A stretch of 64,000 nucleotides of DNA from JADLBR01 sp964651705 (lineage in GTDB: Bacteria > Verrucomicrobiota > Verrucomicrobiia > JADLBR01), in NCBI GenBank assembly GCA_964651705.1, contig CAZYWZ010000021.1, positions 12,806 through 76,805 of the forward strand, written 5' to 3'. The notes under the pieces are model-generated. The model did no database searches. It was not told where the DNA came from and was given only the letters and a program-made list of their open reading frames with translations. This document shows positions 50,279 through 60,100 of the stretch, in pieces (position 1 is the stretch's first letter; each line of letters begins with the position of its first letter). A program made the position numbers and the translations under genes.

Positions 50279-53233
50279 ATGAGACAACTCTTCAGCCGCG
50301 TTTTCCTGTCGCTTGCGCTGCTGGCCGCGGCGGCGCTGACGCTGCTGCTCTCGGACCTCCGCTCGCGCAACGGCGCCCGCGAAGACGCGGCGCGGGCCGG
50401 GGCCCCGGTCCCCGTGGCCATCCTGAAACACGCCTCCAACGCGCTGCTGGATGATGCGGAGCGCGGCGTCCTGGAGAAGCTCGCGGCCGACGGCTACCGG
50501 GACGGCGGGCGCATCGCGCTCCAGCGATTCAGCGCCGAGGGCGACCTCCCCACGGCCAACGCCATCGCCAAGCGGGTCACCGACGGCAGCTTCAAGATGG
50601 TCATCAGCATCAGCACCCTCTCCCTCCAGTGCGTCGCCAACGCGAACCGCGACGGCCGCACCATCCACGTCTTCGGCGGCGTGACCGATCCCGCCGGCGC
50701 TGGCGTCGGCATCCGGGAGATGAACTCCACCAACAAGCCTCCGTGGATGGCCGGCATCGGGACGTTCCAGCCGGTGGAGGAGATCTTCCGCGCGGCGAAG
50801 CGGCTCTGGCCCGACCTGAAGGTGGTGGGCGTGGTGTGGAACCCCACCGAAAGAAACTCGGAGACTTGCACGATCAAGGCCCGGGAGATGTGCCGGGAAC
50901 TCGGCATGCGGTTGCTCGAGGCCCACGTGGAACAGAGCAAGGACGTGCGCGAGGCCGCCGATTCGCTGGTCGCGCGCGGCGCGCAGGCGTTCTGGACCGG
51001 CGCCGATGTCACGGTAATCAATGCCATCGGAGCGCTCTGCGATGCCGCCCACAGGGCTAGGATCCCGGTCTTCTCCAACACCGCCGGCCACGTCCGCGAG
51101 GGGTCGCTCTTCGATCTCGGCGCCGACTACCTCGAGGTCGGCCAACGGATTGGCAATATCGCCGCCTCGATCCTGGGCGGCGCCGATCCCGCCACGACGA
51201 CCGTCGTCAACTTCATGCCCGAGCACGTCATGCTGAATCGGGAGGTCTTGAAGAATCTGCGAGACCCGTGGCGGTTTCCCGATGACCTCGTCGCGCGCGC
51301 GTCGCTGATCATCGGCGAGAACGGCGCGGTCGAGAGGGACGCCGCGGCCACAGCATCCCGCGAGGCAAGCCGCGGGCCGAGCACCCCGGTCTCCAAGACC
51401 GGACGGCCATTCAAGATAGGAATCGCCTATTTCGGGCCCGAGGAGGGCACCGCCAGCGCCATCGCCGGACTCGTCGATGGGCTCAAGGGACTCGGCCTCG
51501 ACGCGGGGCGCAACCTCGTGGTGGAAAAGGTCCACGCCAACGGCGAGATCAGCGGAATCCCGGCGATGATCCAGTCATTGGACGCGGGCGACGCCGACGT
51601 CATCGTCCCGTTTTCGACTCCGGTGCTAACGGCGGCTTGCGCCATCGTGCGCCGCAAACCGGTCGTGTTCACGTATTGCTCCGATCCGGTCGCCGCCGGC
51701 GCGGGCAAGAGCTTTGAGGACCATCTGCCGTTCGTCACCGGCATCGGCTCGTTCCCGCCCGTCGAAGACGCGGTCCGGATGCTGAGGCTAACGTTCCCGA
51801 AAATGAAGCGGCTCGGCACGTTGTACAACAACGCGGAGGCCAATTCGGTGAAGGTGGTTTCGGTCCTGCGCGATTTGTGCGCCCGATCCGGCCTTGAGCT
51901 GGTGGAGGCGATCGCAAACAACACGAGCGAGGTGGTGCAGGCGGCGCAATCGCTCGGTGCCCGCGGCGTGGGCGCGGTATATCTCCCGGGAGACAATACC
52001 GCCTATCAGGCGTTCGACGGTCTCGTCGGCCAACTCGCCGCCGCGCACGTCCCGCTGGTGATCGACTCCCCGGAGTTCTCGGAGCGAGGCGCGCTGGCGG
52101 TCGTGGGCGTCGGTTACTACCAGAGCGGTTTCGCCGCCGCCGAACCGCTGGCGCGCGTCCTCGGCGGCGAGAAACCCGCGGCGATTCCCATGCGCAACGT
52201 CACGGAGAAGAAGGTGATCCTGAACCAGGAGGTGGCGCGGAAACTCGGCATCGAGTTTCCACCGGAAGTGCTCGCCATGCGAACCACCGGGGGCTTGGCC
52301 GCGCCGCCAGCGGGGTCGCCGCCCACGAGGCGGTGGCGGATCCAACAGGTCTCCTACATCGAGTCCATCATGGTCGAGGACGCCATGCGCGGGCTGTTGG
52401 ACGGATTAAAGGAGGAGGGGCTGGCGGATGGCGGGGACTTCACGATGCGGTCGCTATGCGCGCAGGGCGACATGGCCACGCTCGGTTCACTCTTCGATTC
52501 CGCCGAGACCGCGGGCGTTGACCTCTACGTGGTGTACAGCACGCCCACGCTCCAGACCGCGCTCCGCAAGGTGCGCTCCAAGCCGGTGGCGTTCACCGTC
52601 GTGGCCGACCCCTTCGTGGCGGGCGTCGGGAAGACGGACGAGGACCATCTCCCGAACGTCACCGGAGTCTACACGATGGGGGCCTACCGCGAGATGGCCG
52701 AGTTGATCCAAGAGCATTTCCCGAAGATCCGGCGCGTCGGGACCATCTTCTGCCCCGCCGAGGCCAACTCGGTCGCGAACAAGGACCTGTTCGTGGCAGA
52801 GGCCGCGCGCCGCGGACTGACCGTGGAGACGGTCCCGGCCAATTCCGCCAGCGAACTCGCCGATGCGACGCTGGCGCTCTGCGGCCGACGCCTCGACGCG
52901 GTCACGCAGATCCTCGACAACATCTGCGTCGCCGGCTTTCCCACGATCGCGCGCGCGACCGCCCAGGCGCGGCTGCCGCTCTTCGCGTGCTTCGGCCCGG
53001 CGGTCGAACAGGGAGCCTCCGTCGCCCTCGCCCGAGACTACTACGATTCCGGGCGCGAGACCGCCGTCAAGGTCGCCCGCATCATGCGCGGCGAAAACCC
53101 GGCGCGAATCCCGCTCTCGCCGCCCCGCAAGGTCCAGATCCTCGTCAATCCCGAGAATGCCCGCGCCGCGCACCTGGACATCCCCGACGCGCTGATGCGC
53201 CAGGCACGGCGGGTGAACGCCGCCAAACCCTGA
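50279..53233 (+). CDS. ABC transporter substrate-binding protein with three tandem ABC_sub_bind domains
   Basis: 984 residues. A hydrophobic N-terminus (about 7-25) is a signal or membrane anchor. Three PF04392-type periplasmic binding domains follow, starting at about 42 (PVAILKHASNALLDDAERG), 377 (FKIGIAYFGPEEGTASAIAG) and 685 (WRIQQVSYIESIMVEDAMRG). Each has a FGGVTDPAGAGV- or YCSDPVAAGAG-type motif, a GIGxFxPVE-type motif, a GVVWNPTERNSE / GTLYNNAEANS / GTIFCPAEANS motif and an end strand (MLNREV, ILNQEV, LVNPEN). Usually one such domain is one protein of about 320 residues. It should present ligand(s) to the permease encoded two genes on; relatives bind aromatic amino acids, but specificity here is unknown. 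Confidence 0.9.
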   Translation: MRQLFSRVFLSLALLAAAALTLLLSDLRSRNGAREDAARAGAPVPVAILKHASNALLDDAERGVLEKLAADGYRDGGRIALQRFSAEGDLPTANAIAKRVTDGSFKMVISISTLSLQCVANANRDGRTIHVFGGVTDPAGAGVGIREMNSTNKPPWMAGIGTFQPVEEIFRAAKRLWPDLKVVGVVWNPTERNSETCTIKAREMCRELGMRLLEAHVEQSKDVREAADSLVARGAQAFWTGADVTVINAIGALCDAAHRARIPVFSNTAGHVREGSLFDLGADYLEVGQRIGNIAASILGGADPATTTVVNFMPEHVMLNREVLKNLRDPWRFPDDLVARASLIIGENGAVERDAAATASREASRGPSTPVSKTGRPFKIGIAYFGPEEGTASAIAGLVDGLKGLGLDAGRNLVVEKVHANGEISGIPAMIQSLDAGDADVIVPFSTPVLTAACAIVRRKPVVFTYCSDPVAAGAGKSFEDHLPFVTGIGSFPPVEDAVRMLRLTFPKMKRLGTLYNNAEANSVKVVSVLRDLCARSGLELVEAIANNTSEVVQAAQSLGARGVGAVYLPGDNTAYQAFDGLVGQLAAAHVPLVIDSPEFSERGALAVVGVGYYQSGFAAAEPLARVLGGEKPAAIPMRNVTEKKVILNQEVARKLGIEFPPEVLAMRTTGGLAAPPAGSPPTRRWRIQQVSYIESIMVEDAMRGLLDGLKEEGLADGGDFTMRSLCAQGDMATLGSLFDSAETAGVDLYVVYSTPTLQTALRKVRSKPVAFTVVADPFVAGVGKTDEDHLPNVTGVYTMGAYREMAELIQEHFPKIRRVGTIFCPAEANSVANKDLFVAEAARRGLTVETVPANSASELADATLALCGRRLDAVTQILDNICVAGFPTIARATAQARLPLFACFGPAVEQGASVALARDYYDSGRETAVKVARIMRGENPARIPLSPPRKVQILVNPENARAAHLDIPDALMRQARRVNAAKP

Positions 53234-53244
53234 ACCCAACGCCC

Positions 53245-54489
53245 ATGGAAATCCTCCGCACGCCGCGAGCCGAAGCCTTCGAGATCAAGCTGAAGGGCCG
53301 GATGGATGCGGTCTGGAGCGATCAGGTGGCGAACGCGCTGACCGAATGCGTGCGCGCCGGCCACCACGTGATCGCCGTGGACATGGCCGAGGTGGATTAC
53401 ATCAGCTCCGCGGGAATCCGCATCCTGGTGATCCACTCGCGGCAACTCCAGGCGATACAGGGGCGGCTCGCCGTCACCAACGCGTCCGGCCCCGTCCGGG
53501 AAGTCCTGCGGTTGGCGGGACTCCACATGCTGCTGCATCTCGACGAGGCCGCGCCGGCGATGGCGAAGGGGGCGGGCGAGGCCCCCTCGCGGGGGATCGC
53601 GCTGCCGCAGGCTGGCGCGTCGGCGCAGGTCTTCGATCTGGCACCGGGAGGAACGCTGCGCGTCGAATGGCCCGGCGACCCGACACCGTGGCTCGAGGGG
53701 GCGCCACCGGCGGCGCCCCAGCGCATCGAGTTCGCCGCAGATGCGATCGGCCTAGGGCTCGGCGCCTTCGGCTCCGGCGACAGCGCTGGAGGCGGGGGCC
53801 TGGGCGAATTTCTCGCCGCGGGAGGCGCGGCGGTCTGCCAGCCCGCCGATGGCCTCAATCGGCCAGACTATATATTACTCCAGAGTGCCCTGACCCCGGC
53901 GGTCCGGGTGGCCTACGGCATCGTGGGCCGTGGCGCCCTGGCGCGCCTGTTGCGGTTCGACAAGGGCGCAGAACAACCCGGCCTTCCGTTCAGCGCGGTG
54001 GCGCGCGCGTGCCTCGACGCCGTCGCAAGCGATGCCGCAGGCATCGTGATGGTGGCCGAGACTGCGTCGCTGGTGGGCGCCTCCCTGCAAAGATCGCCAG
54101 CGGTTACGGCAGAGAGACCCGCCTCGCGGGACATTTTTGCGTTCCCGGACGTCCGCGACTGGGTCAGCTTCACCGCCGAACCCGCATTTGCCAATTCCAT
54201 CAGCCTGATCGTCGGCTTCGCGTCGCGAGGTCCCCGTGCCCCGAATCCCCTCCTGCTCAAACCGCTGGTCCGTTCGGGCGAACTGTGCGGCCATTTCCAC
54301 GCGGCGGCGTTCCCCTACCGCCCCATCCGCAAGGGCCGGGTGGATCTGACCGAATCGGTCCAGGCGCTGTTCGAGAGCGAACGCGTGCTGGGCGTGCTGC
54401 ATCTATTGAACGACTGGCGCGACGCCAGTGGCGCCGGCGAGAGCCAACTCCTCCGCGGCGCCTGCTGGTGCGCGCCGCTGGTGACCTGA
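53245..54489 (+). CDS. STAS-domain protein with C-terminal domain of unknown function
   Basis: 414 residues, no signal peptide. Residues ~1-105 are a STAS domain with the phosphorylatable Ser region VDYISSAGIRILVIHSRQ. The remaining ~300 residues are not recognised: the part around DYILLQSALTPAVRVAYGIVG and AAGIVMVAETASLVGASLQRSP looks like a globular alpha/beta domain, and RDWVSFTAEPAFANSISLIVGF follows. It lies between the triple binding protein (11 bp) and the permease (7 bp), so it is made with the transporter. I infer a link between the RsbW/SpoIIE switch and transport. Confidence 0.8.
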   Translation: MEILRTPRAEAFEIKLKGRMDAVWSDQVANALTECVRAGHHVIAVDMAEVDYISSAGIRILVIHSRQLQAIQGRLAVTNASGPVREVLRLAGLHMLLHLDEAAPAMAKGAGEAPSRGIALPQAGASAQVFDLAPGGTLRVEWPGDPTPWLEGAPPAAPQRIEFAADAIGLGLGAFGSGDSAGGGGLGEFLAAGGAAVCQPADGLNRPDYILLQSALTPAVRVAYGIVGRGALARLLRFDKGAEQPGLPFSAVARACLDAVASDAAGIVMVAETASLVGASLQRSPAVTAERPASRDIFAFPDVRDWVSFTAEPAFANSISLIVGFASRGPRAPNPLLLKPLVRSGELCGHFHAAAFPYRPIRKGRVDLTESVQALFESERVLGVLHLLNDWRDASGAGESQLLRGACWCAPLVT

Positions 54490-54496
54490 CCCGCCT

Positions 54497-55441
54497 ATGA
54501 CCCTCTTGCTCGGAGCACTGACAATCGGCCTGATCCTGTCGCTACTGGCGCTCGGGATCTACATCAGCTACCGGGTCTTTGACATCGCCGACATCACCGT
54601 GGACGGCTCCATCACCTTGGGCGCCGCCATCTGCGCGGTGCTGCTGGTGAACGGCGTCGATCCCTGGCTCGCAACGCTCGCGGGCTCCTGCGGTGGCCTG
54701 GCGGCCGGCACGGTGACCGGCCTGCTGCAGACGCGGTTCAAGATCAACCCCCTGCTATCCGGCATCCTGGTCATGACGGGCCTGTATTCTGTGAACTTGC
54801 ACATCATGGGCAAGAGCAACGTGCCACTGCTCGGGGCCGATAGCTTCACCACCCGCATCGAGCGGCTGGCGCAGGCGTGGTTCGCCGCCCCGGAGGTCAG
54901 CTTGCTGGGATGGCACGTGAGCGCGCGCGACCTGGCCACGCTGCTTGCGGTGCTCGGCGTGATCGTCGCCGCCTGCCTGATCCTATATTGGTTTTTCCGC
55001 ACCGAACTGGGGACCGCGATGCGCGCGTCCGGCGACAACCCGCAGATGGTCCGGGCGCTCGGCGTCAACGTCGAGCGCTACCGCGTCTGGGGACTGGCGC
55101 TGTCCAACGGGCTCGTCGCGCTCTCCGGCGCGCTGCTGGCACAGTATCAGGGCTTCGCCGATGCGCAGATGGGCATCGGCATGATCGTCTGGGGTCTCGC
55201 CAGCGTCATCATCGGGGAATCGCTCACGGGATCGCGCAGCCTGGGCCTGGCAATCTATGGTGCCGTAGCGGGATCGGTGCTGTTCCGATTGCTGGTGGCC
55301 ATCGCGCTGAGATGGGGCTTGAACCCGAACGACCTGAAATTGGTCACTGCGCTATTTGTTTTCGCCGCGCTGGTGCTGCCGCAGTTGCTGCCGCGGCGCA
55401 GGCGCACCGCCGGAACCGCGGGGCCATCGGCCCCGCCTTAA
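54497..55441 (+). CDS. ABC transporter permease (BPD_transp_2 type)
   Basis: 314 residues with about eight to nine membrane segments. The family phrases DITVDGSITLGAAICAVLL near residue 35, FKINPLLSGILVMTGLYSVNL, RTELGTAMRASGDNPQMVRALGVN (the ATPase contact loop) and GLASVIIGESLTGSRSLG match permeases paired with ABC_sub_bind proteins (TrpY-like). Substrate unknown. The gene runs 9 bp before the ATPase gene. Confidence 0.9.
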   Translation: MTLLLGALTIGLILSLLALGIYISYRVFDIADITVDGSITLGAAICAVLLVNGVDPWLATLAGSCGGLAAGTVTGLLQTRFKINPLLSGILVMTGLYSVNLHIMGKSNVPLLGADSFTTRIERLAQAWFAAPEVSLLGWHVSARDLATLLAVLGVIVAACLILYWFFRTELGTAMRASGDNPQMVRALGVNVERYRVWGLALSNGLVALSGALLAQYQGFADAQMGIGMIVWGLASVIIGESLTGSRSLGLAIYGAVAGSVLFRLLVAIALRWGLNPNDLKLVTALFVFAALVLPQLLPRRRRTAGTAGPSAPP

Positions 55442-55450
55442 GGAAGCGTC

Positions 55451-56263
55451 ATGCTCGCCGTCACCAACATCGGAAAGACTTTCAACGCCGGCACCGCCAA
55501 TGAAGTCCGCGCGCTCCGCGGCGTGAGCGTCCGCGTCCCGGAGGGCGGTTTCTTGGTCATCCTCGGCGGCAACGGCTCCGGCAAGTCCACGCTGCTCAAC
55601 GCCATCGCGGGCTCCTTCCATCCCGATGCCGGCGAGATCCAACTCGCCGGAGAGAACATCACCCGCTGGCCAGAACATCGGCGTGCGCGGCTGATCGGAC
55701 GCGTGTTCCAGAACCCGTTCACCGGCACCGCGCCAAACATGTCGGTCGCCGAGAACTTCGCCCTCGCCGCCCGGCGTGGCCGCGGGCGCGGCCTGGGATG
55801 GGCGCTCTCAAAGAGCCTCAAGGACGAACTCCGCGACCGGATCCGGGAGTTGCGGATGGGCCTTGAGGATCGGCTCGGCAACGCCATCGGCAGCCTATCC
55901 GGGGGCCAGCGTCAGGCCCTCACCCTGCTGATGGCCACGTGGCTCAAACCGTCCCTCCTGCTGCTGGATGAGCACACCGCCGCCCTCGACCCGAAGAGCG
56001 CCGACCTCGTCATCCGCGCCACGTCGGAGATCGTCGGCCGCCAAAGGCTCACGACCCTCATGGTCACCCACTCCATGCAGCAGGCTGTCAACCTCGGCGA
56101 CCGCATCGTCATTATGCATCGCGGCGCGGTGGCCTGCCAATTCGAGGGCGCAGACAAGAAGCGGCTGGGCGCCCAGGACCTGTTGGCGCGGTTCGAGGAC
56201 CTGCGCCGTCGAGAAATGCTGGACGAGAGCGCAGCCGACTTGCTAAGGAAAACCTACGTGTGA
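55451..56263 (+). CDS. ABC transporter ATPase
   Basis: 270 residues. Walker A GGNGSGKST, Q-loop region IGRVFQNPFTGTA, signature LSGGQRQALTL, Walker B LLLLDEHTAALDP, and switch His in MVTHSMQQA are intact. The TrpZ-like ATPase of the same transporter. AAGGA lies before the ATG. Confidence 0.93.
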   Translation: MLAVTNIGKTFNAGTANEVRALRGVSVRVPEGGFLVILGGNGSGKSTLLNAIAGSFHPDAGEIQLAGENITRWPEHRRARLIGRVFQNPFTGTAPNMSVAENFALAARRGRGRGLGWALSKSLKDELRDRIRELRMGLEDRLGNAIGSLSGGQRQALTLLMATWLKPSLLLLDEHTAALDPKSADLVIRATSEIVGRQRLTTLMVTHSMQQAVNLGDRIVIMHRGAVACQFEGADKKRLGAQDLLARFEDLRRREMLDESAADLLRKTYV

Positions 56264-56318
56264 GAGGGACCCCGCGCCGGGCCAGGCCGGCCGGCACGCC
56301 ACCAAAAGGAGAGACGCC

Positions 56319-56714
56319 ATGCTGGAAATCACCGTCGAGAACCAATCCGAGGGCCGCTTCCGCGTCTGCCTGACCGGACGACTGGATACGACAACGCACG
56401 CCCAGTGCGAGGAGAGCCTCCGCCCGGTGCTGGTGCCCGAGACCCGCGTCCTCATCCTCGATATGGCCGGCCTCGAATACCTCAGTAGCATGGGCCTCCG
56501 CGTCCTCATGCGCACCAACAGGTTGCTCTCCGGCCAAGGCGCCCAGTGCCTCTTCGTGAACCTCCAGCCACCCATCCGCGCCGTCATTGACATCGCCAAC
56601 GCCCTGCCCGACGAGACCGTCTTCGCCAGCGTCGAGGAGGCCGACCACTACCTCGACCTCATGCAGCGCCGCGCCCGAGAAACCGCCCCCAAGCCCAAGG
56701 ACCGCCCGCGGTAA
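56319..56714 (+). CDS. STAS-domain anti-sigma-factor antagonist
   Basis: 131 residues, a single STAS domain of the SpoIIAA/RsbV type: VCLTGRLDTTTHAQCEESL, then LEYLSSMGLRVLMRTNRLL with the serine that RsbW-type kinases phosphorylate. The last 15 residues are basic and disordered. AAGGAGAG precedes the ATG. It closes the ABC operon and is the likeliest direct substrate of the divergently encoded kinase and phosphatase. Confidence 0.9.
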   Translation: MLEITVENQSEGRFRVCLTGRLDTTTHAQCEESLRPVLVPETRVLILDMAGLEYLSSMGLRVLMRTNRLLSGQGAQCLFVNLQPPIRAVIDIANALPDETVFASVEEADHYLDLMQRRARETAPKPKDRPR

Positions 56715-56863
56715 TCGTCCGATCCCGGCCCGGCAACGGCCCCCTTCGATCTCGATAGCGTCGGAAACGCCTACAGAGTTTGTGAGAACGCCCTAGCCAT
56801 AAGTTCCGTTGCCGGGATTTTTTGACTGACTCTGAAATTTCCATTTTTCCGCATAAAGCGGCC

Positions 56864-56984
56864 CGGGGACGGTCCGCACTCCAAAGGCCTTCTGCCGAAA
56901 TCCGGCGACAGCCTTGGACAGTGTCAACGCTCCCTGAGCGCGACCCATTTCGCGCGCAGCGCTTTGGAGTGCGGTGCGTCCCCG
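56864..56984. repeat. Inverted repeat of the 'CTTTGGAGTGCGG' family
   Basis: Left arm CGGGGACGGTCCGCACTCC continuing into aaag; right arm ctttggagtgcggtgcgtccccg. The arms are inverse over about 23 nt with only a few mismatches. The ctttggagtgcgg word is also at 13055 in the fused propeller frame. Confidence 0.75.
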
Positions 56985-57072
56985 CACCGCTTTGCACTGG
57001 GGGAGAAGCTGGGATCTTCACCCCCGGTGGTCCGGCGGTTGCCGGATGGGATCTGGTTTGATCAAAATTCCC

Positions 57073-57147
57073 GTAGCCGAACGCCCCAAGGCATTTGGCC
57101 CGCACCACTTGGACCCACGCGCCCATCGCCTTGGGGCGATCGGCTAC
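57073..57147. repeat. GTAG/CTAC-bounded REP pair, 'CCGATCGCCCCAAGGC' stem
   Basis: GTAGCCGAACGCCCCAAGGC against GCCTTGGGGCGATCGGCTAC: 20-nt arms with one mismatch, 75 bp in total. It shares the GTAGCC/GGCTAC ends with 1823-1892 and 63833-63902 although the stem differs. Confidence 0.85.
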
Positions 57148-57194
57148 ATTTTCCGCGCCGGTGGCGCCCCGACGCGGGGCATGCAGTCTGACCC

Positions 57195-60100
57195 CTACCT
57201 CCGAATCACGCGAACGCCGACGGGGCCGAGGAGGCCGGAAGGCTGAAGCGGGGAATCGGCGGTGTAATCCCTCGCCGTGGTGAAGGTAAAGCGTCCCGCG
57301 GGATGCGGCCTTTCACCGAGCATGCCGGACTCCCAGCGCAGTTGGCGCACGTCTTTGTTCCCCGTTTGCTGGTCGCCGATCAGCCGGTTGACCCACGTGT
57401 TCGCGACGACGATTTCCAGCGCGTTGTCGCCGTGGCGCAACTTGCCGGTGACATCCACCCGGAACGGGGGCGTCCAGACGACGCCCATGTCCTCGCCGTT
57501 CAACGTCACCCTCGCGATCTTGTGGACGGAACCGAGGTCGAGGACGAGCGTGATCCGCGTTCCGTTTTCCGTGTTCCGGCTTTCGTTTTCGCTCTTCCGT
57601 CCTGCCTCGCCGAAAACCGAAAGCGGAACACGGAACACTTTCCGATACGTTGCCGTACCGCTGTAGTATTTGATGCCGGGATCGGAATGGTCCTTCCAGT
57701 CGGAGAGCCGGTCGAAGGTCACCGGCGTCCCGGGACCGCCCCACGCCGGGTCGAAGGCGACATCGAAAGGCCCATCGATCCCGACGACCGTCTCTTCGTC
57801 GGCGAAATTCTTGCCGCCGGGGGCGGCCGCATCGCGGTTGGCCGGGCGATCGAAGACCACGAAGTAACCCTCATGGGCAGCGAAACGCAGGGGCACCTCC
57901 ACCGTTTCGCCCCGGCGCGCGAATTCTGGCAACCGCCGGCGTTCGCCATTGACCGGATCCCATAACTCGGGCGCGCCGCCATCGGTGCGGAATGCACATG
58001 CCGTCTCGACGGGTTTCGGCTCGCGGTTGGAGACGAAGAAGATATCCCGCGCTTCCGTGCGGCGCTGGTGGTAACGCACGGGGCCATCGGAGGCAAACAC
58101 GGGGCCGATCCCCTGCCGCTCCAGATAGGCGACGGCCGATGCGTACGAGGGGTACAGCATGTCGGCGCTGGCCGGGGCGGTGCTCTCCCCTCCCCACACG
58201 ATGCGGCCCTTGCCGACTGGGCGTTCGGCAACCTGCCCGGGCGCTTGCGCCCCACCCCAGATCTCCCGCGCCAGCGACGCCACTTGCTCGTCGCAGCCCG
58301 GAAAACCCGAGAGGCTCGGCGATTTCACGGGGGGAGTCCCGATGGCGGTGATGCCATCGCGGAGCAGTTGGCCGATCTTCGCCAGCAGTTCTGGGGTCGT
58401 GGTCGCGCCCGCCGGCAAGACCAACACGCGATACGAGCTTCCCTCGGGAAAAGCGATGCGGCCACCCTCGGCCTTGGCGCGCGCCATGAGGATCCCCGGG
58501 CTGACGGCATCGAAGCCGTGACCCTTCTTCTCGCGGAAAAGCCCTTCGCCGAGCATCGCGTCCTCGGGCGGCATGAAGATATGCGGCGCGCCCTCGGGCG
58601 CGAGGTACAGGATGTCGGCAACGGACACCCCCTGCCGCAGCAGGTGCCCGCAGCGCGCGATGTAGTCGTGGTACGGGCCGACCATCGGCCAGAAGGGTTG
58701 GTTGCGGTGCCAGTGGATGCCGTGCGGTCCCATCGCCATGCCGGGTTTGGGGCCATCCAATCCGAGCGGCTGGTGCTGGTAGGTGTGGAAGATGAAATCG
58801 TTGATGCCGATCGCCAGCGCCCAGTCGGTCTGGTTCTTCATGTCGGCGGGGTTGTCACCGTAGCCGTGCTTAGGGTTGGAGGTGAAGGCCTCGGCCCGGA
58901 CGACGGGGCGGCCCATCGTGTGCGCCACCGCCGCCGCCTCGACGCAACTGTACACGGTGTCGTTTTTCCCGGACCAGAACTCGCACGAGGGGATGTCCGC
59001 CACCGCGCCGAGATCCAGATCCCCGGCGGGGTTCATGTCGTAGAACTGGCTCGTGTAATAGAAACCATTCTCGTGGGCCATGCGCCGGATGGCCCCCGCG
59101 TGATTCTCGACCACCAGCTCCTGCGCGGTCTTGCGCAGATCCCACAGGAAGCGCTCGGTCTTCTCACGCGACCCGACGATGAGCCCGGCATAGGCGGGAA
59201 AGTAAGGTTGGGGATCATAGCCCCGGCGCCGACGGAACTCCTCGCGGAAGGCCCCCGACCAGTTCTGCGAGCTCGATTCCCAGCTATCTAAATGCAACGC
59301 GGTCCACCCCCGCCCCGGCTGCCGGGGACCGACCCTGTCCATGAGCCTCCGATGGAACTGACCGAAGTGATAGGCGAATGCCTCCGCGTTGAACTTGTCG
59401 GCCTCGAACCCGTGCCCCGGTTCGGGGGCGGGTCGGGAGGTCACCCCCGTGCTGCGCGCCGCGAAACGCATGACGGTCCACTGGCCCGGCGGCACCTCCC
59501 AGTCGAGCGAACCATCCGGCCGGAGGCGCGAGGTCAGATCCACGATCTTGGCCGGGTCGATGATCGCGCCGCCTGGCGGCTCGGGGTATTCGGCCTGCGT
59601 CGCGATGAAACGAGGAACGTGCTTCCAGATGGAATAGGGCTGGGTCTCATTCAAGACCTTCACGTCCAAAAGATCGGGCGGGGCGGCCTTGGCCGGTGTG
59701 GGGAAAGCCAGCACGCTCACATCCGCATGCCAGGCCGCGCGCCGCTCGGCCAGCTTTGGCGACAGCCCCGCGAATCGCGACGGCTCGCGCAACGCCGGCA
59801 CCGGCAGCTTGGCCGTGAATGGCCCCGGCCCCGCGGCGGCGACCGAACTCGCGCGAAGATGCTGCATGGATTGAGCCGGCTCGATCCATGGCCCCCCGGC
59901 CCCGCACCAGCCCGGCCCAGTGCCCAAGATGATCTCGATCCCCAGCCGCTCGGCGACCCGCACCGCATGGGCGAAGTTCTCCTGCCATGCCTCGCTCATG
60001 AAATCCACCGGCCCGCGCGGCACCCCGATGTTCACCTCCAGGAATAGCGCCTTCCGAATCCCCGCGCCACGCATCGCCTCCAGATCCGCCACCATCGCCT

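Larger units (their letters stand above)
56715..57194. other. 480-bp intergenic stretch made mostly of palindromic repeats
   Basis: No credible gene. It contains the long inverted repeat 56864-56984 and the GTAG/CTAC element 57073-57147. After the latter comes attttcc and a ggtggcgcc-type GC hairpin, the same order as after 47053. It separates the convergent STAS and GH106 genes. Confidence 0.75.

Noticed and set aside
50120..51535. A 471-codon minus-strand frame over the start of the triple binding protein
   Set aside because: Antisense to a clear ABC_sub_bind domain; biased composition and no motif.
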